Shown in pieces: positions 52,520 through 59,833 of a stretch of DNA of 64,000 nucleotides (position 1 is the stretch's first letter; the number at the start of each line of letters is the position of its first letter). Both the position numbers and the translations under genes were made by a program. This DNA is from Blautia_A aquisgranensis (GTDB lineage Bacteria; Bacillota; Clostridia; Lachnospirales; Lachnospiraceae). Below the pieces are notes generated by a model that saw only the letters and a list, made by a program, of their open reading frames with translations, was not told the DNA's origin and did not search any database. Location: assembly GCF_040096615.1 (NCBI RefSeq), contig NZ_JBBMEJ010000015.1, forward strand, positions 29,889 to 93,888. Direction: 5' to 3'.

Positions 52520-53823
52520 GGCTTTTCCTCCCTCTGTTCCATCACAGCTTCCGCAAGTGCCTCAAACAGCCGCCGTACACCTGCATATCCGTAAGGCTGC
52601 CGATCCTGGTTCCAGACCACCCCCGGCTGCTCCGGGTGATAATACAGCGCATCTTTTCCTATGGTCAGATTGACTCCGCTCTCAGATGGGTCATAGTACA
52701 GCATGGTCGGTTCCATATTGGAAAAAATCTTCGTCTTCGGGCTTAACTCTGCCAGCTTTCGTATGTATACAAAATTCTCTGCTGTAATGGTTCCGTAGAT
52801 TTCCCGCACCGCAAAACCATATCGCACCAGTGCCAGTGCCAGCTCAAAGGGATCACCGTTCATACACTCTCCCACTGCAAAAGCAGCATCCGGACAGACT
52901 TCCCGGAAATGTTCCACCGCAGCTTCCGCCTCTGCCCTGTATTTTTCCTGGTCAAAGGAAACGCCCAGAACCTGTCCCAGTGCCTGGTACTGGTTCCCGA
53001 TCTTATCCATCTGATAAAGTCTCTTCAGTTCAATAAACGGGATCTTCAGACGGTTATGAAAATCCTCCGCTGCAAAACGTGCCTCCGGGTGCAGCACCAG
53101 ATTAAAATTCGCCTCAGCCATAGTCTGATATTCTGCATAATCTTTGCATCCGGAAATCTCATGGATCGTCCTGACTCCTGCCTGATGCAGCAGATCATAG
53201 AGTTCACAGTCATCCACAAGCGGAGAAAAAAATCCCAGCAGATTGACCACGTTTCCTTTTTTCTTCCGGTGCTCCAGAAGGGAATACAACGACTGCCGCA
53301 CATGTACCATAGGCGGCTTTCTTCCCTCACGGGTCAGCGCATACATATAGCAGGGACGCACCGGAATATTCACCTTCTCCTCTGCCTTCCTGCAGACACG
53401 TTCCATATCCGTTCCAAGAAGTGCATCCACACAGGTGATGCAGATCATTACCACAGAAGGCTTCTTCTCGCAGAAGTCGCAGATTTCCTTCACTGCCTTC
53501 GGGATTTTTTTCAGATGGCGCCCTGTGACAATATCCGTCTCATCCATCATCAGATAAAAAAAGCGGTCATTGTACTCCGGCATGGAACTGATGAGAGATG
53601 TATTTCTTCCGCAACAGCCTGGTGCCACGATCAGCATAATGGAATCCGGCACTGCAAGTCCTGCACGCTTCACACCGAAGCCCTCTGCTCCCGGAGAATT
53701 AAAAGCCAGTGTAGCCGGTGAGCTGTAGATCAGATGCTTTCCGGAGATCATCTGCGGCGGAATCTTATCTGGCCCAAGCTGTTCCAGTTCTTCTGCTGTT
53801 GCAAAATATGCTTCCTGCTTCAT
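52516..53823 (-). CDS. Nitrogenase component 1-like subunit D2 (first subunit of trio 2)
   Basis: A 435-residue paralogue of D1. Candidate cluster ligands are Cys70 and Cys71 (APGCCGRNTSL) and Cys131 (CITCVDALLGTD). FNSPGAEG near residue 41 corresponds to FNSPAHG of D1. The C-terminal YGYAGVRRLFEAL matches YGFDGIRRTAQLM of D1, the part usually near the active-site cofactor cavity. Overlaps NifH-like 2 and K2 by four bases each. Function unknown; it could be the catalytic or the scaffold pair. Confidence 0.87.
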   Translation of the reverse strand: MKQEAYFATAEELEQLGPDKIPPQMISGKHLIYSSPATLAFNSPGAEGFGVKRAGLAVPDSIMLIVAPGCCGRNTSLISSMPEYNDRFFYLMMDETDIVTGRHLKKIPKAVKEICDFCEKKPSVVMICITCVDALLGTDMERVCRKAEEKVNIPVRPCYMYALTREGRKPPMVHVRQSLYSLLEHRKKKGNVVNLLGFFSPLVDDCELYDLLHQAGVRTIHEISGCKDYAEYQTMAEANFNLVLHPEARFAAEDFHNRLKIPFIELKRLYQMDKIGNQYQALGQVLGVSFDQEKYRAEAEAAVEHFREVCPDAAFAVGECMNGDPFELALALVRYGFAVREIYGTITAENFVYIRKLAELSPKTKIFSNMEPTMLYYDPSESGVNLTIGKDALYYHPEQPGVVWNQDRQPYGYAGVRRLFEALAEAVMEQREEKP

Positions 53824-54641
53824 ACGTCCTCCTTTTCAGCCACATCCGCAGCACCTGACTCCGTAATTTCATCTGCATCAGCCTCGGCTGCATCATTTTC
53901 CAGTAATTTCCTTGCCAGTGCAAAAAATCTTCCGCTGATCTCAGACTTCTCATCTCCTTCGATCACCGTTTTTCCCTGATCCTCCCAGCGGATGATCTCA
54001 TCACTACGCGGAATCTCCCCAACAATGGGAATGTTGCTTTTCTCTGCAAAAGCCTTCACCTTCTCTGTCTCATTCTCCACATTTCTGTGGTTCAGCACGA
54101 TACCGAAGATCCTGGCGTAGCTTCGGTCCTCAAAATTCCGCACAGCCCTTGAAATATTGTCAGCTGCATAAAGTGCCATCTTCTCACCGGATGTAACGAT
54201 GAGGACTTTTTCCGCATAGCCCTCACGGATCGGTGCCGCAAAACCGCCGCACACCACATCTCCAAGCACATCATAGAGCACCACATCCGGCTTCCAGGTT
54301 TCAAAAAGCTTCAGATCCTCCAGAAGCTGAAAGGTTGCGATAATTCCCCTTCCTGCACAGCCAAGCCCCGGTGTAGGGCCTCCTGTCTCGATACATAAGA
54401 CGCCGCCAAATCCTTCTTTCGAGATATCGGTCAGTTTCTCCGGTTCCTCATCCTCTTCTCTCATATAATTCATTACCGGGCGCAGCGGTTCCCCTCCCAG
54501 AAGATTGATCGTGGAATCCGCCTTCGGGTCACATCCGATCTGGATCACTCTTTTTCCCATGGCTGCAAAAGCTGCCGCCAGATTGGAGGTCACTGTGGAC
54601 TTCCCGATACCGCCCTTTCCGTAAACTGCTACTTTCAGCAT
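53820..54641 (-). CDS. NifH-like iron protein of trio 2, first gene of the Nif/Hyp operon
   Basis: A 273-residue NifH-family ATPase with P-loop GKGGIGKST, Cys95 (GLGCAGRG) and Cys131 (DVLGDVVCGG) intact. The C-terminus has an acidic extension (about 250-273) absent in trio 1's protein. GGAGGAG precedes the ATG. It follows a long leader with an intrinsic terminator, so the whole operon is probably controlled by attenuation. Close similarity to the other NifH-like protein indicates duplication of a complete H-D-K unit. Confidence 0.93.
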   Translation of the reverse strand: MLKVAVYGKGGIGKSTVTSNLAAAFAAMGKRVIQIGCDPKADSTINLLGGEPLRPVMNYMREEDEEPEKLTDISKEGFGGVLCIETGGPTPGLGCAGRGIIATFQLLEDLKLFETWKPDVVLYDVLGDVVCGGFAAPIREGYAEKVLIVTSGEKMALYAADNISRAVRNFEDRSYARIFGIVLNHRNVENETEKVKAFAEKSNIPIVGEIPRSDEIIRWEDQGKTVIEGDEKSEISGRFFALARKLLENDAAEADADEITESGAADVAEKEDV

Positions 54642-54688
54642 AAGCTCCTCCCATAATAGCCGTGTCTGTCACCACAGATATTTTCAAT

Positions 54689-54721
54689 AAAAAAACTCCT
54701 TCACGCACAAGGTGAAAGAGT
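54689..54721 (-). terminator. Leader terminator upstream of the Nif/Hyp operon
   Basis: Minus strand ACTCTTTCAC (54721-54712) pairs with GTGAAGGAGT (54704-54695), followed by seven T. It lies 48 bases before the first gene and inside its own leader, so it must be conditional. Confidence 0.85.
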
Positions 54722-54905
54722 CCGGTATCCTGCACGCAAGGCCTGAAAGCCCTGCCCCATGAACATCAATTCCCGCTCGGATATTCCTTGCCGTCAAAGT
54801 TCCTCTTCTGTCCTGCCAGAACATCGGAGGCTGTTCTTCTATATATTTTTTCCTGTCAGCTCATCCGGATAAAAAGAATATTTGTTCATTCCGTCTGATT
54901 TTTTC
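54722..54905 (-). ncRNA. Structured leader, candidate riboswitch of the Nif/Hyp operon (class not assigned)
   Basis: About 180 transcribed bases lie between the promoter and the conditional terminator. They are rich in conserved-looking purine motifs: GGCAGGACAG, GGCAAGGA, GGGGCAGGGC, GTGCAGGATA. A stem GCAGGGC / GCCTTGC (near 54758-54740) and a closing stem TCTGG / CCGGA are possible. The layout fits a metal- or cofactor-sensing riboswitch; some motifs recall cobalt/nickel sensors, but I cannot assign the class. The rest of the 54642-55053 gap contains only the promoter and the feo terminator. Confidence 0.55.
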
Positions 54906-54912
54906 TGTTTTT

Positions 54913-54942
54913 ATTATACAATGCCGTATATTAGTGAGTCAA
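54913..54942 (-). promoter_or_regulatory. Promoter of the Nif/Hyp operon
   Basis: Minus strand TTGACT (54942-54937), 18 bases, TATAAT (54918-54913). The predicted leader is about 265 bases long. No other strong promoter was seen down to 42929. Confidence 0.8.
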
Positions 54943-54965
54943 TTGCAACTCTGGCTTTTTACACA

Positions 54966-55016
54966 AAAAAACGGTTTCTCATCGAAATATTTTTAAACAT
55001 TTCGACGAGAAACCGT
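54966..55016 (-). terminator. Terminator of the feo operon
   Basis: A stem of about 18 pairs (ACGGTTTCTC-A-TCGAAAT against ATTTCGA-CGAGAAACCGT) with one bulge. The minus strand continues into TTTTTTT. Confidence 0.88.
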
Positions 55017-55053
55017 TCTCTGATCTGCCGGAACAAAATCCTCCGGTATTTTT

Positions 55054-55413
55054 TTACTGAATAGAGACTACATGGTATCCTCTGTCCTCTACGACTCTCT
55101 TAAGTTCTTCTTCTGAGATCTCTCTGTCATAGGAAACCACTGCCTCACCTTTTTTGAGGTTTACTTTTGCTGCCGCACCATCAATACGGTTGATCGCTCT
55201 TGTGACACTGGCCACACAGTTCTCACAGTGCATGCCTGTGATCTTCATAGTCTTCTCACCAAGCTTCGTTCCGTCCAGCTTTTTCTTCGGAATGTCCGGC
55301 TTTCCGGCTCCACCGCCACAGCAGGCGCCTTCGCCTTTCAGATGTTTGTATGCGCCTTTTCCGGCAAACACCATAATGATAAGAACGATAATGACGACAA
55401 TTGCATTTGCCAT
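55054..55413 (-). CDS. Membrane-anchored HMA-domain metal-binding protein
   Basis: A 119-residue protein. An N-terminal membrane helix (ANAIVVIIVLIIMVFAGKG) is followed by a CCGGG segment and a heavy-metal-associated domain (about 50-119) with the metal site GMHCENCVAS. ATG at 55413 has AGGAGG about 10 bases upstream; the longer frame to 55521 overlaps the neighbour and has no homology. It closes the feo operon and may handle iron or copper at the membrane; the metal is not certain. Confidence 0.85.
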   Translation of the reverse strand: MANAIVVIIVLIIMVFAGKGAYKHLKGEGACCGGGAGKPDIPKKKLDGTKLGEKTMKITGMHCENCVASVTRAINRIDGAAAKVNLKKGEAVVSYDREISEEELKRVVEDRGYHVVSIQ

Positions 55414-55432
55414 TTTCTTATGCCTCCTGTTT

Positions 55433-55630
55433 TTATCTGTGTACTCCACTGCAGCCGGAGCATCCGGAACAATGGCCGGAGCATCCGCCGCCGCAGCCAC
55501 TGGTACGTGTATTTCCGGCACAGCCTACACAGCTTAAGCCCTGTTTTTTTCTTGAATAAAGATAATGGATCACAAATACTCCATATGCGATCACAAGTGC
55601 CAGTACAATAATATCCGCTATCATACTCAT
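55433..55630 (-). CDS. FeoB-associated Cys-rich membrane peptide
   Basis: A 65-residue protein: one N-terminal membrane helix (MIADIIVLALVIAYGVFVIHYLY), a basic turn, then a Cys/Gly/Ser-rich tail (SCVGCAGN, CGGGCSGHCSGCSGC). This is the FeoB-associated Cys-rich family (PF12669) of Firmicutes, thought to work with FeoB. ATG at 55630 is spaced 9 bases from AAAGG; ATGs at 55639 and 55624 are alternatives. Two hundred bases after feoB. Confidence 0.9.
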   Translation of the reverse strand: MSMIADIIVLALVIAYGVFVIHYLYSRKKQGLSCVGCAGNTRTSGCGGGCSGHCSGCSGCSGVHR

Positions 55631-55733
55631 ATCTTTCATCCTTTCTATGTCTCAGCCGACAGGTATTCGACCGTCAGCTGCATTTACGGTTTCTCACAAA
55701 AATCTTTTTTTCAGGAATCATTATATCACAGAA

Positions 55734-55757
55734 GGCCAGGTATTTACATACCCGGCC
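55734..55757 (-). repeat. Hairpin between feoB and the Cys-rich peptide gene
   Basis: GGCCAGGTAT and ATACCCGGCC form a stem with one mismatch and a 4-base loop. TTCTGTG follows on the minus strand, so it is weak as a terminator; a nearby TATAAT (minus, about 55723) may restart transcription. Confidence 0.4.
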
Positions 55758-55844
55758 CTCTTACGTGCTTATCATTTCCACTGCTTTGGGCAGCTTCATT
55801 TCCAAGCTTATATACCGGATCTTTACTGTACCACCGGTATTCGA

Positions 55845-58028
55845 TTATTCTGCTGCCTGTACAGATCTTCTTGTAACATCATTCTGGTTCTTATACGGAT
55901 CCGGTCTGAACAGCAGGAAGAGCAGGATCGCCACGAGGATCAGTGCTACAACTGTTCCAACTCCGAAAGCACCGGTGCCTGTGACAACCAGACCGATCTG
56001 GTATACACAAAGTGTTACAACATAAGCAAATACGTTCTGGAAGATGATCGCAAACCAGAACCATTTTCTGGACTGCATCTCATGTGCCATTGTAGAGATT
56101 GCTGCAAGACACGGAGAATCAAGCAGGTTGAACAGCAGGAAGGAGAATGCTGCTACTGCACTCGGGAACCATGCTTTGATGGCTGCTCCAACGATCATAG
56201 TATCCTCAGCATCATCACCAGCTACGTTTGCAAGTACACCCATGGTACTTACGATAGACTCTTTTGCGGAGAATCCGGAGATGGAGGCTGCAACCGGCTG
56301 CCATTTACCAAATCCGAGAGGGGCAAAGATCGGAGCAAGGATACCGCCAAGGATAGCCATGATACTGTCGTTGCTGTCCTCAACAAATCCGATTCCGCTT
56401 CCTGTATTTCCGATGCTGGAAAGGATCCACATGATAACTGTTGCAAGGAAAAGAATTGTACCGGCTTTGATGATGAAGCCTTTCAGTCTCTCCCAAACAT
56501 GAAGCAGAACTGTCTTTACAGACGGAATATGGTACTGCGGAAGCTCCATTACGAACGGAGCAGGTTTACCGGAGAACGGTTTTGTTTTCTTCAGGATGAT
56601 AGCAGATACAAGAACTGCTACAACACCGATGAAGTACATCAGTGGTGTGATGAAACCAGCTGCTACATAATCACCAGTTACATAAGCTGTCATGATACCA
56701 CCCATAAGAGCGATAACAGGAAGCTTAGCGCCACAAGGAATAAAGGTAGCAGTCATGATCGTCAGACGACGGTCATTGTCAGCCTCGATAGTCTTGGAAG
56801 CCATGATTCCAGGGATTCCGCAACCAGAGGAAATAAGGAGCGGGATGAAGCTCTTTCCGGAAAGTCCGAAATGACGGAATACACGGTCCATGACGAATGC
56901 GATACGAACCATATAACCACAGTCCTCAAGGATGGAAAGGAACAGGAACAGGATCGCCATCTGTGGAACGAATCCAAGTACTGCACCAAGGCCACCGATA
57001 ACACCGTCAGATACAAGGCTTACCAGCCAGTCAGCAACACCAACGCCACTAAGTGCACCGGATACGACTTCCTGAATGGTTCCAACGAAGCTGTCGTTGG
57101 TCCAGTCTGTTACCATGGTACCTACTGTTGTTACAGATACATAATAAACAATGAACATTGTCAGGATGAAGATCGGAAGACCGAGGATACGGTTTGTTAC
57201 GATACGGTCGATCTTATCAGAAACTGTCATCTTATTTCCGCTTCTCTTGACATTTGCGGAAACTACCTTCTGTATGTACTGATATCTTCCGTCTGTCACG
57301 ATACTCTCTGTATCATCATCTTCTGTCTGCTCAAGCTTAGAGGCGATTTCCTCAATTCTGGACTGTGCAGAAACCGGAAGACTCAGGCCTTCTTTTACCT
57401 TGCTGTCTCTCTCGAGAAGCTTTACTGCATACCATCTTCTGTTCTCTTTGGCGATCGTTTCCGGAACAAACTCCTCGATCTCATTGACTGCCTTCTCAAC
57501 AGCCTTCGGGAATTCCATCTGTTTAGATGGTACTCTATGCTGGTTCGCACATTTGATTGCCTCATCAACAACCTCCTTAAGACCTGTTCCTTTAAGAGCA
57601 GATGTCTCAACGATCGGGCATCCAAGTGCGGAGCTTAAGCCTTTTACATTGATGTTGATATTGTTCTTCTTAAGAAGGTCCACCATGTTAAGTGCGATAA
57701 CAACCGGGATACCGATCTCAAGAAGCTGTGTGGCAAGGTACAGGTTTCTCTCGATGTTTGTTGCATCAACAAGATCGATGATCACATCCGGTTTTTCTTT
57801 CAGAAGGTAATCACGGCTGACAACCTCCTCAAGTGTATACGGGGAAAGTGAATAGATACCCGGAAGGTCTGTTACTGTTACATCCTTCTGGTTTTTCAGT
57901 TTTCCCTCTTTTTTTTCTACAGTAACGCCTGGCCAGTTACCAACATACTGGTTAGCACCTGTAAGCGCATTGAACATTGTAGTCTTACCACAGTTCGGGT
58001 TTCCGGCAAGAGCTATTGTTACAGACAT
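55845..58028 (-). CDS. feoB: Ferrous iron transporter FeoB
   Basis: A 727-residue membrane GTPase importing Fe(II). The N-terminal G domain has GNPNCGKTTMFN (G1), DLPGIYSLSPY (G3), NMVD (G4) and TSALKGTG (G5). Helical GDI domain follows. Two Gate halves with about eight helices contain GCGIPGIMASKT and FIPLLISSGC. Length is slightly above E. coli-type minimal forms. It follows feoA by 56 bases. Confidence 0.96.
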   Translation of the reverse strand: MSVTIALAGNPNCGKTTMFNALTGANQYVGNWPGVTVEKKEGKLKNQKDVTVTDLPGIYSLSPYTLEEVVSRDYLLKEKPDVIIDLVDATNIERNLYLATQLLEIGIPVVIALNMVDLLKKNNININVKGLSSALGCPIVETSALKGTGLKEVVDEAIKCANQHRVPSKQMEFPKAVEKAVNEIEEFVPETIAKENRRWYAVKLLERDSKVKEGLSLPVSAQSRIEEIASKLEQTEDDDTESIVTDGRYQYIQKVVSANVKRSGNKMTVSDKIDRIVTNRILGLPIFILTMFIVYYVSVTTVGTMVTDWTNDSFVGTIQEVVSGALSGVGVADWLVSLVSDGVIGGLGAVLGFVPQMAILFLFLSILEDCGYMVRIAFVMDRVFRHFGLSGKSFIPLLISSGCGIPGIMASKTIEADNDRRLTIMTATFIPCGAKLPVIALMGGIMTAYVTGDYVAAGFITPLMYFIGVVAVLVSAIILKKTKPFSGKPAPFVMELPQYHIPSVKTVLLHVWERLKGFIIKAGTILFLATVIMWILSSIGNTGSGIGFVEDSNDSIMAILGGILAPIFAPLGFGKWQPVAASISGFSAKESIVSTMGVLANVAGDDAEDTMIVGAAIKAWFPSAVAAFSFLLFNLLDSPCLAAISTMAHEMQSRKWFWFAIIFQNVFAYVVTLCVYQIGLVVTGTGAFGVGTVVALILVAILLFLLFRPDPYKNQNDVTRRSVQAAE

Positions 58029-58084
58029 TTTGCATCCTCCTTTTTGTTCAGATCAGAGCCTGCCGCTCTGTCATTTTTCGAAGT

Positions 58085-58309
58085 TTATTTCTGCTTTACT
58101 TCCACACATGCGGCGTCATGCTTACGCAGGGAAAGCTCATAACCTCTGATGGTGATCTCAACCGGATCTCCAAGAGGAGCTACCTTGCGGATATAAACCT
58201 CGCTGCCTTTTGTGATTCCCATGTCCATGATACGACGCTTATAAGCCGGGTCACCGGTGATCTTGGACACAACTACTGTAGAACCTACTGCTGCATCACG
58301 TAAAGTCAT
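58085..58309 (-). CDS. feoA: FeoA-domain protein (copy 2 in transcription order)
   Basis: A 74-residue SH3-like FeoA protein (TLRDAAVGSTVVVSKI, RRIMDMGITKGSEV, DPVEITIRGYELSLRK). It assists FeoB. RBS AGGGAGG-like is upstream. Located directly before feoB. Confidence 0.93.
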   Translation of the reverse strand: MTLRDAAVGSTVVVSKITGDPAYKRRIMDMGITKGSEVYIRKVAPLGDPVEITIRGYELSLRKHDAACVEVKQK

Positions 58310-58354
58310 TTCTCATTTCCTCCCTGTTTATATTCTATATAATGAATTTCATCA

Positions 58355-58567
58355 TCACACCATAATGTGTCTTGCCATTTCCTTATTGACTGCCACTCTG
58401 GAATCCTTGATGTTCACGATCAGGTTACCGTCAAACTGGGAAACGACTGTTACTTCTGCATTCTCCACAAATCCAAGTCCTGCAAGAAATCTTCTTGTAT
58501 CCTCTGCTCCGGAAATACGTTTGATCGTGCCGGTATCGCCTGACTGTAAAAATAAAATCGGCTGCAT
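58355..58567 (-). CDS. feoA: FeoA-domain protein (first gene of the feo operon)
   Basis: A 70-residue FeoA-like protein (FLQSGDTGTIKRISG, RRFLAGLGFVENAEV, NLIVNIKDSRVAVNK). Divergent from the second copy; paired FeoA genes are common in Clostridia. GGAGGG precedes ATG. Confidence 0.9.
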   Translation of the reverse strand: MQPILFLQSGDTGTIKRISGAEDTRRFLAGLGFVENAEVTVVSQFDGNLIVNIKDSRVAVNKEMARHIMV

Positions 58568-58602
58568 AGAAGTCCCTCCGTTTCTTCCTATTAATTAACT
58601 TC

Positions 58603-58661
58603 ATCTAATTAGTTAATTCTAACTCAAAGGTTAGTTTATACTAAGTTTTTTCAAATGTCAA
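58603..58661 (-). promoter_or_regulatory. feo promoter with DtxR-like palindromic operator
   Basis: Minus strand TTGACA (58661-58656) with TATAAA (58640-58635, 15-base spacing) or TAAACT (17). It is overlapped downstream by AACTAACCTTTGAGTTAG and TTAACTAATTAG, interleaved TTAGTTAA-type palindromes as bound by DtxR/IdeR-family iron repressors. Repression by iron is expected. Confidence 0.65.
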
Positions 58662-58712
58662 TCCCTTAAATGAAAAAAGTTAATCAAAATTAATTTTTTA
58701 TAAAAAATATAT

Positions 58713-58787
58713 AAAAAGAGCTCCTGCATTTTCGTATACGTTCTGTCACTCTGACAGTTGTATATTTCTTTACAGGAACTCTTTTTT
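58713..58787 (-). terminator. Terminator of the cytidylate-kinase-like gene
   Basis: AAAAAGAGCTCCTG (58713-58726) and CAGGAACTCTTTTTT (58773-58787) form the outer stem, with an inner hairpin CTGTCACTCTGACAG. A- and T-runs flank it on both strands. Confidence 0.8.
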
Positions 58788-58813
58788 GATTGATAGTATT
58801 TTCTGTTGCTGTA

Positions 58814-59818
58814 TTAGTGGATCTGGTCATCCAGAAGCTTCAGGATCAGATTCTCTGTCTCCTGGATTCCATAGCTTGCACTGTTGATGCAAAGATCATA
58901 ATTCTCCGGTTTGCCCCAGTGTGCGCCGCCGTAGAAATTATAATACTTTTTGTGCTGGGCATCCATTTTTTTCAGAAAACGCACAGCTTTTTTCATATCC
59001 ATCTTCCGCACATCCATGACATGCTGTACACGTATGGCAAAAGGTGCCGTGATGAACAGGCTGATATGTGGAATGTGATTGTTCTTAAGGATCGCATCCG
59101 CACATCGTCCCATAATGATACAGTCTTCTTTTGATGCAAGGTCACAGATCAGGTCACTCATATTGAAGAATACCGCATCCTGCTTCGGAAGTCCGTGATA
59201 ACGGTTGAATTCACGGAACCATCCTTTCAGGTCAAAACGTTTCTTCGTTTCATACTTATTGAAATCTGCGAAATATTCAGCATCATTGACTGCACCTTTT
59301 TCCGCCTCGAGGCGTCTTAAAACCTGGTCAAAGATCTCCACATCATAATAATTGATACGAAGCTTATCTGCCAGACCGAAACCGATATCATTACCGGCAC
59401 TTCCCTGCGTACGGCTGATACAGATGACCAGATGATCATCGCCGGAGATTTTTTCCCTGTGCTTGATCATGTGATTGAGCTGTACACGCTCCTTGTCCAT
59501 GATGTCTGTTGCAACAAAGGTTTCCGGCAGTGTGAGGATCTCCTGAAAGATCTCATCATACTTCTTCATCAGGCGGCTTTTTTCTTCCTTGTCCTTGATG
59601 GTTCTGGCCATGTTGCTGATCAGCGCCATCTCGCTCCGGAGAAGATGTCCGTCCGGCTTGGTGTACATCAGGGCACTTAAGTTCCGGATAGTACTCTCCT
59701 CATCACCGGTGAAGGTACGTCCAAGGGAAGATCCTACGCTCTCATAAACCTCGCCGTCCAGCTCATAAAGTCTGGTGGCAAGCTCTCTGCATTTTTCACG
59801 AATGTTGTTCTCCTGCAT
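58814..59818 (-). CDS. Cytidylate kinase-like family protein
   Basis: A 334-residue protein. The N-terminal half (about 1-125) is helical with conserved Glu/Arg residues and no recognised domain. The C-terminal half is a cytidylate-kinase-like P-loop fold (Cytidylate_kin2). ISRTQGSAGNDIG replaces the usual Walker loop, with DLICDLASKEDCIIMGRCADAIL and FITAPFAIRVQHVMDVR. It probably phosphorylates a nucleotide or small metabolite; the substrate is unknown. Ends before a strong terminator. Sixteen bases from the antiporter gene. Confidence 0.85.
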   Translation of the reverse strand: MQENNIREKCRELATRLYELDGEVYESVGSSLGRTFTGDEESTIRNLSALMYTKPDGHLLRSEMALISNMARTIKDKEEKSRLMKKYDEIFQEILTLPETFVATDIMDKERVQLNHMIKHREKISGDDHLVICISRTQGSAGNDIGFGLADKLRINYYDVEIFDQVLRRLEAEKGAVNDAEYFADFNKYETKKRFDLKGWFREFNRYHGLPKQDAVFFNMSDLICDLASKEDCIIMGRCADAILKNNHIPHISLFITAPFAIRVQHVMDVRKMDMKKAVRFLKKMDAQHKKYYNFYGGAHWGKPENYDLCINSASYGIQETENLILKLLDDQIH

Positions 59819-59833
59819 ATTGATCCTCCTCCC

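Noticed and set aside
42929..54641. True nitrogenase (nif) operon for nitrogen fixation
   Set aside because: No NifB, NifE/N with classical motifs, molybdate genes or FeMo-co ligands; subunits are short and divergent, and hyp genes are embedded.
55647..57638. Long plus-strand open frame of 663 codons opposite feoB
   Set aside because: It lies antisense to a well-supported FeoB frame, has unusual Cys/His/Asn composition and no ribosome site.
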